Source: Flavobacteriia bacterium (lineage in GTDB: Bacteria > Bacteroidota > Bacteroidia > Flavobacteriales > Flavobacteriaceae). Taken from it: DNA of 7,344 nucleotides. How positions within the stretch are numbered: position 1 is the first letter of the stretch; every line of letters begins with the position of its first letter. Positions 6,820 through 7,344 of this stretch are shown here, one piece after another. The position numbers and the translations under genes were made by a program. The stretch spans positions 1 to 7,344 of the forward strand of contig DRQI01000208.1 in NCBI GenBank assembly GCA_011330545.1. Direction: 5' to 3'. Below the pieces are notes generated by a model. The model was not told the DNA's origin. It did no database searches and saw only the letters and a list, made by a program, of their open reading frames with translations.

Positions 6820-6959
6820 TGTCATTCCTGCCAAAGCAGGAATCTAGGGTGTTAAAATCTCAAAACATTTAATACGTGTTTTTTTATGTTGAATAAAATC
6901 AAAACAATAACTGATTCAATAACTAACGATTCTGGATTCCTGCTTTTGCAGGAATAACA
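6820..6959. repeat. MITE-like element B, 140 bp with 28-bp terminal inverted repeats
   Basis: The ends 6820-6847 and 6932-6959 are inverted copies matching at 25 of 28 positions. Each end is itself a hairpin with ATTCCTGC/GCAGGAAT arms: 6824-6831 with 6836-6843, and 6936-6943 with 6948-6955, each around a 4-base loop. The 84-bp AT-rich centre has no gene. It could be a small non-autonomous mobile element or two facing copies of a short REP unit. Confidence 0.8.
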
Positions 6960-6989
6960 ATTAGAATTACAATAAGACTAATTAATATG

Positions 6990-7064
6990 AGATTCTTCGG
7001 TCATTCTTCCCTCTGAATGACAGCAGAATGTCATTCAGACCCCGAGCACTCGGGGGAAGAATCT
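6990..7064. repeat. Nested palindromic element A2 (two A-type units head to head)
   Basis: Outer arms AGATTCTTC (6990-6998) and GAAGAATCT (7056-7064) are exactly complementary. Inner arms TCTGAATGACA (7012-7022) and TGTCATTCAGA (7029-7039) are exactly complementary around 6 bases and match the ends of element A1. A third hairpin, CCCCGAG-CA-CTCGGGG, occupies 7040-7055. Confidence 0.8.
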
Positions 7065-7077
7065 TAAAAAAAACGAC

Positions 7078-7151
7078 TGTCATTCCTGCGCAGGCAGGAA
7101 TCCAGACCCAGACCTAACTCTGTATAGATTCCTGCCTGCGCAGTAATGACA
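7078..7151. repeat. MITE-like element C, 74 bp with 25-bp terminal inverted repeats
   Basis: The ends 7078-7102 and 7127-7151 are inverted copies matching at 24 of 25 positions, and share the TGTCATTCCTGC start with element B. Each end folds on itself: ATTCCTGC 7082-7089 with GCAGGAAT 7094-7101, and the right-hand copy has one mismatch. The element ends only 15 bp before the ATG of the next gene, so it occupies that gene's expected promoter region. Confidence 0.85.
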
Positions 7152-7166
7152 AAAAAATTAAAACTT

Positions 7167-7344
7167 ATGAATAGTAAAATCATCTTAATACTTTTCTTTT
7201 TAGCAGTTTCTAGTTATGGATTCTCCCAAAACGGAAAAATCATCAATCGAGAAGAATTGCAATGGCAACAAGAAAAATCATTTCAACGGCTTTTTGATAA
7301 TGGAAAGTTAAAGCCAAAATACAATTATCTAAATACCGTTACGA
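7167..7344 (+). CDS. Secreted or periplasmic protein of unknown function, N-terminal part (3' truncated by window)
   Basis: An ATG at 7167 opens a frame that runs to the window end, giving 59 complete codons. The first 20 residues, MNSKIILILFFLAVSSYGFS, form a clear Sec signal peptide: a short positive start, a hydrophobic core, and a small polar region ending in GFSQ, a common flavobacterial cleavage context. No lipobox Cys is present, so signal peptidase I processing is likely. The visible mature part (QNGKIINREELQWQQEKS and on) is polar and I do not recognise the family. No TAnnTTTG match is seen in the 200 bp upstream, which is filled by palindromic repeats. Transcription may come through from the amidohydrolase-like gene or from an unrecognised promoter. 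The signal peptide argues that this is a real gene despite its truncation. Confidence 0.75.
   Translation, partial: MNSKIILILFFLAVSSYGFSQNGKIINREELQWQQEKSFQRLFDNGKLKPKYNYLNTVT

Noticed and set aside
6731..7151. CRISPR array
   Set aside because: Repeated motifs are present, but they are inverted pairs of differing length with irregular spacing, not direct repeats with uniform spacers, and no cas gene is nearby.
6731..7151. Insertion sequence remnant with transposase
   Set aside because: No open frame of useful length lies between the inverted repeats, and the cores are AT-rich and non-coding.
1..7344. Defence island, secondary-metabolite cluster or other multi-gene novel system
   Set aside because: The genes belong to common flavobacterial families on mixed strands with separate promoters, and no shared pathway or characteristic defence domain is visible.

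Overview
The window looks like a chromosomal segment from the Bacteroidota, most likely the Flavobacteriaceae. The DNA is AT-rich, and the genes include a type IX secretion plug-family protein and a DUF3667 membrane protein. Upstream of three genes there is an exact match to the Bacteroidota -7 promoter element TAnnTTTG. Purine-rich Shine-Dalgarno sequences are weak or absent. No transposase, integrase, phage, CRISPR or recognisable defence gene is visible, and I did not find a convincing undescribed multi-gene system.

Layout: (1) 1-651, the C-terminal half of a DUF5103/T9SS-plug family protein, cut by the window edge. (2) 741-1127, apaG with its own promoter. (3) 1195-2658, a DUF3667 membrane protein with an N-terminal zinc ribbon and a GTG start. 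(4) 2641-3357 on the minus strand, an NRDE/TANGO2-family protein that overlaps the DUF3667 gene tail to tail by 18 bp. (5) 3358-3484, a divergent intergenic region with a hairpin at the edge of the pruA promoter. (6) 3485-5119, pruA, the proline-catabolic glutamate-semialdehyde dehydrogenase. (7) 5120-5398, an intergenic region with two adjacent long palindromes and a promoter. (8) 5399-6721, a lipoprotein of the amidohydrolase superfamily whose metal-binding HxH motif is missing. (9) 6722-7166, a gene-free repeat island of four REP/MITE-like palindromic elements. (10) 7167-7344, the start of a secreted protein of unknown function, cut by the window edge.

The genes do not form one obvious pathway. 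pruA is a housekeeping catabolic enzyme, apaG and NRDE are small conserved proteins of uncertain role, and DUF3667 and the plug-family protein are envelope-associated. The least ordinary parts are the repeat island at 6722-7166, the twin palindromes at 5194-5263, and the amidohydrolase-like lipoprotein, which may be a pseudo-enzyme.
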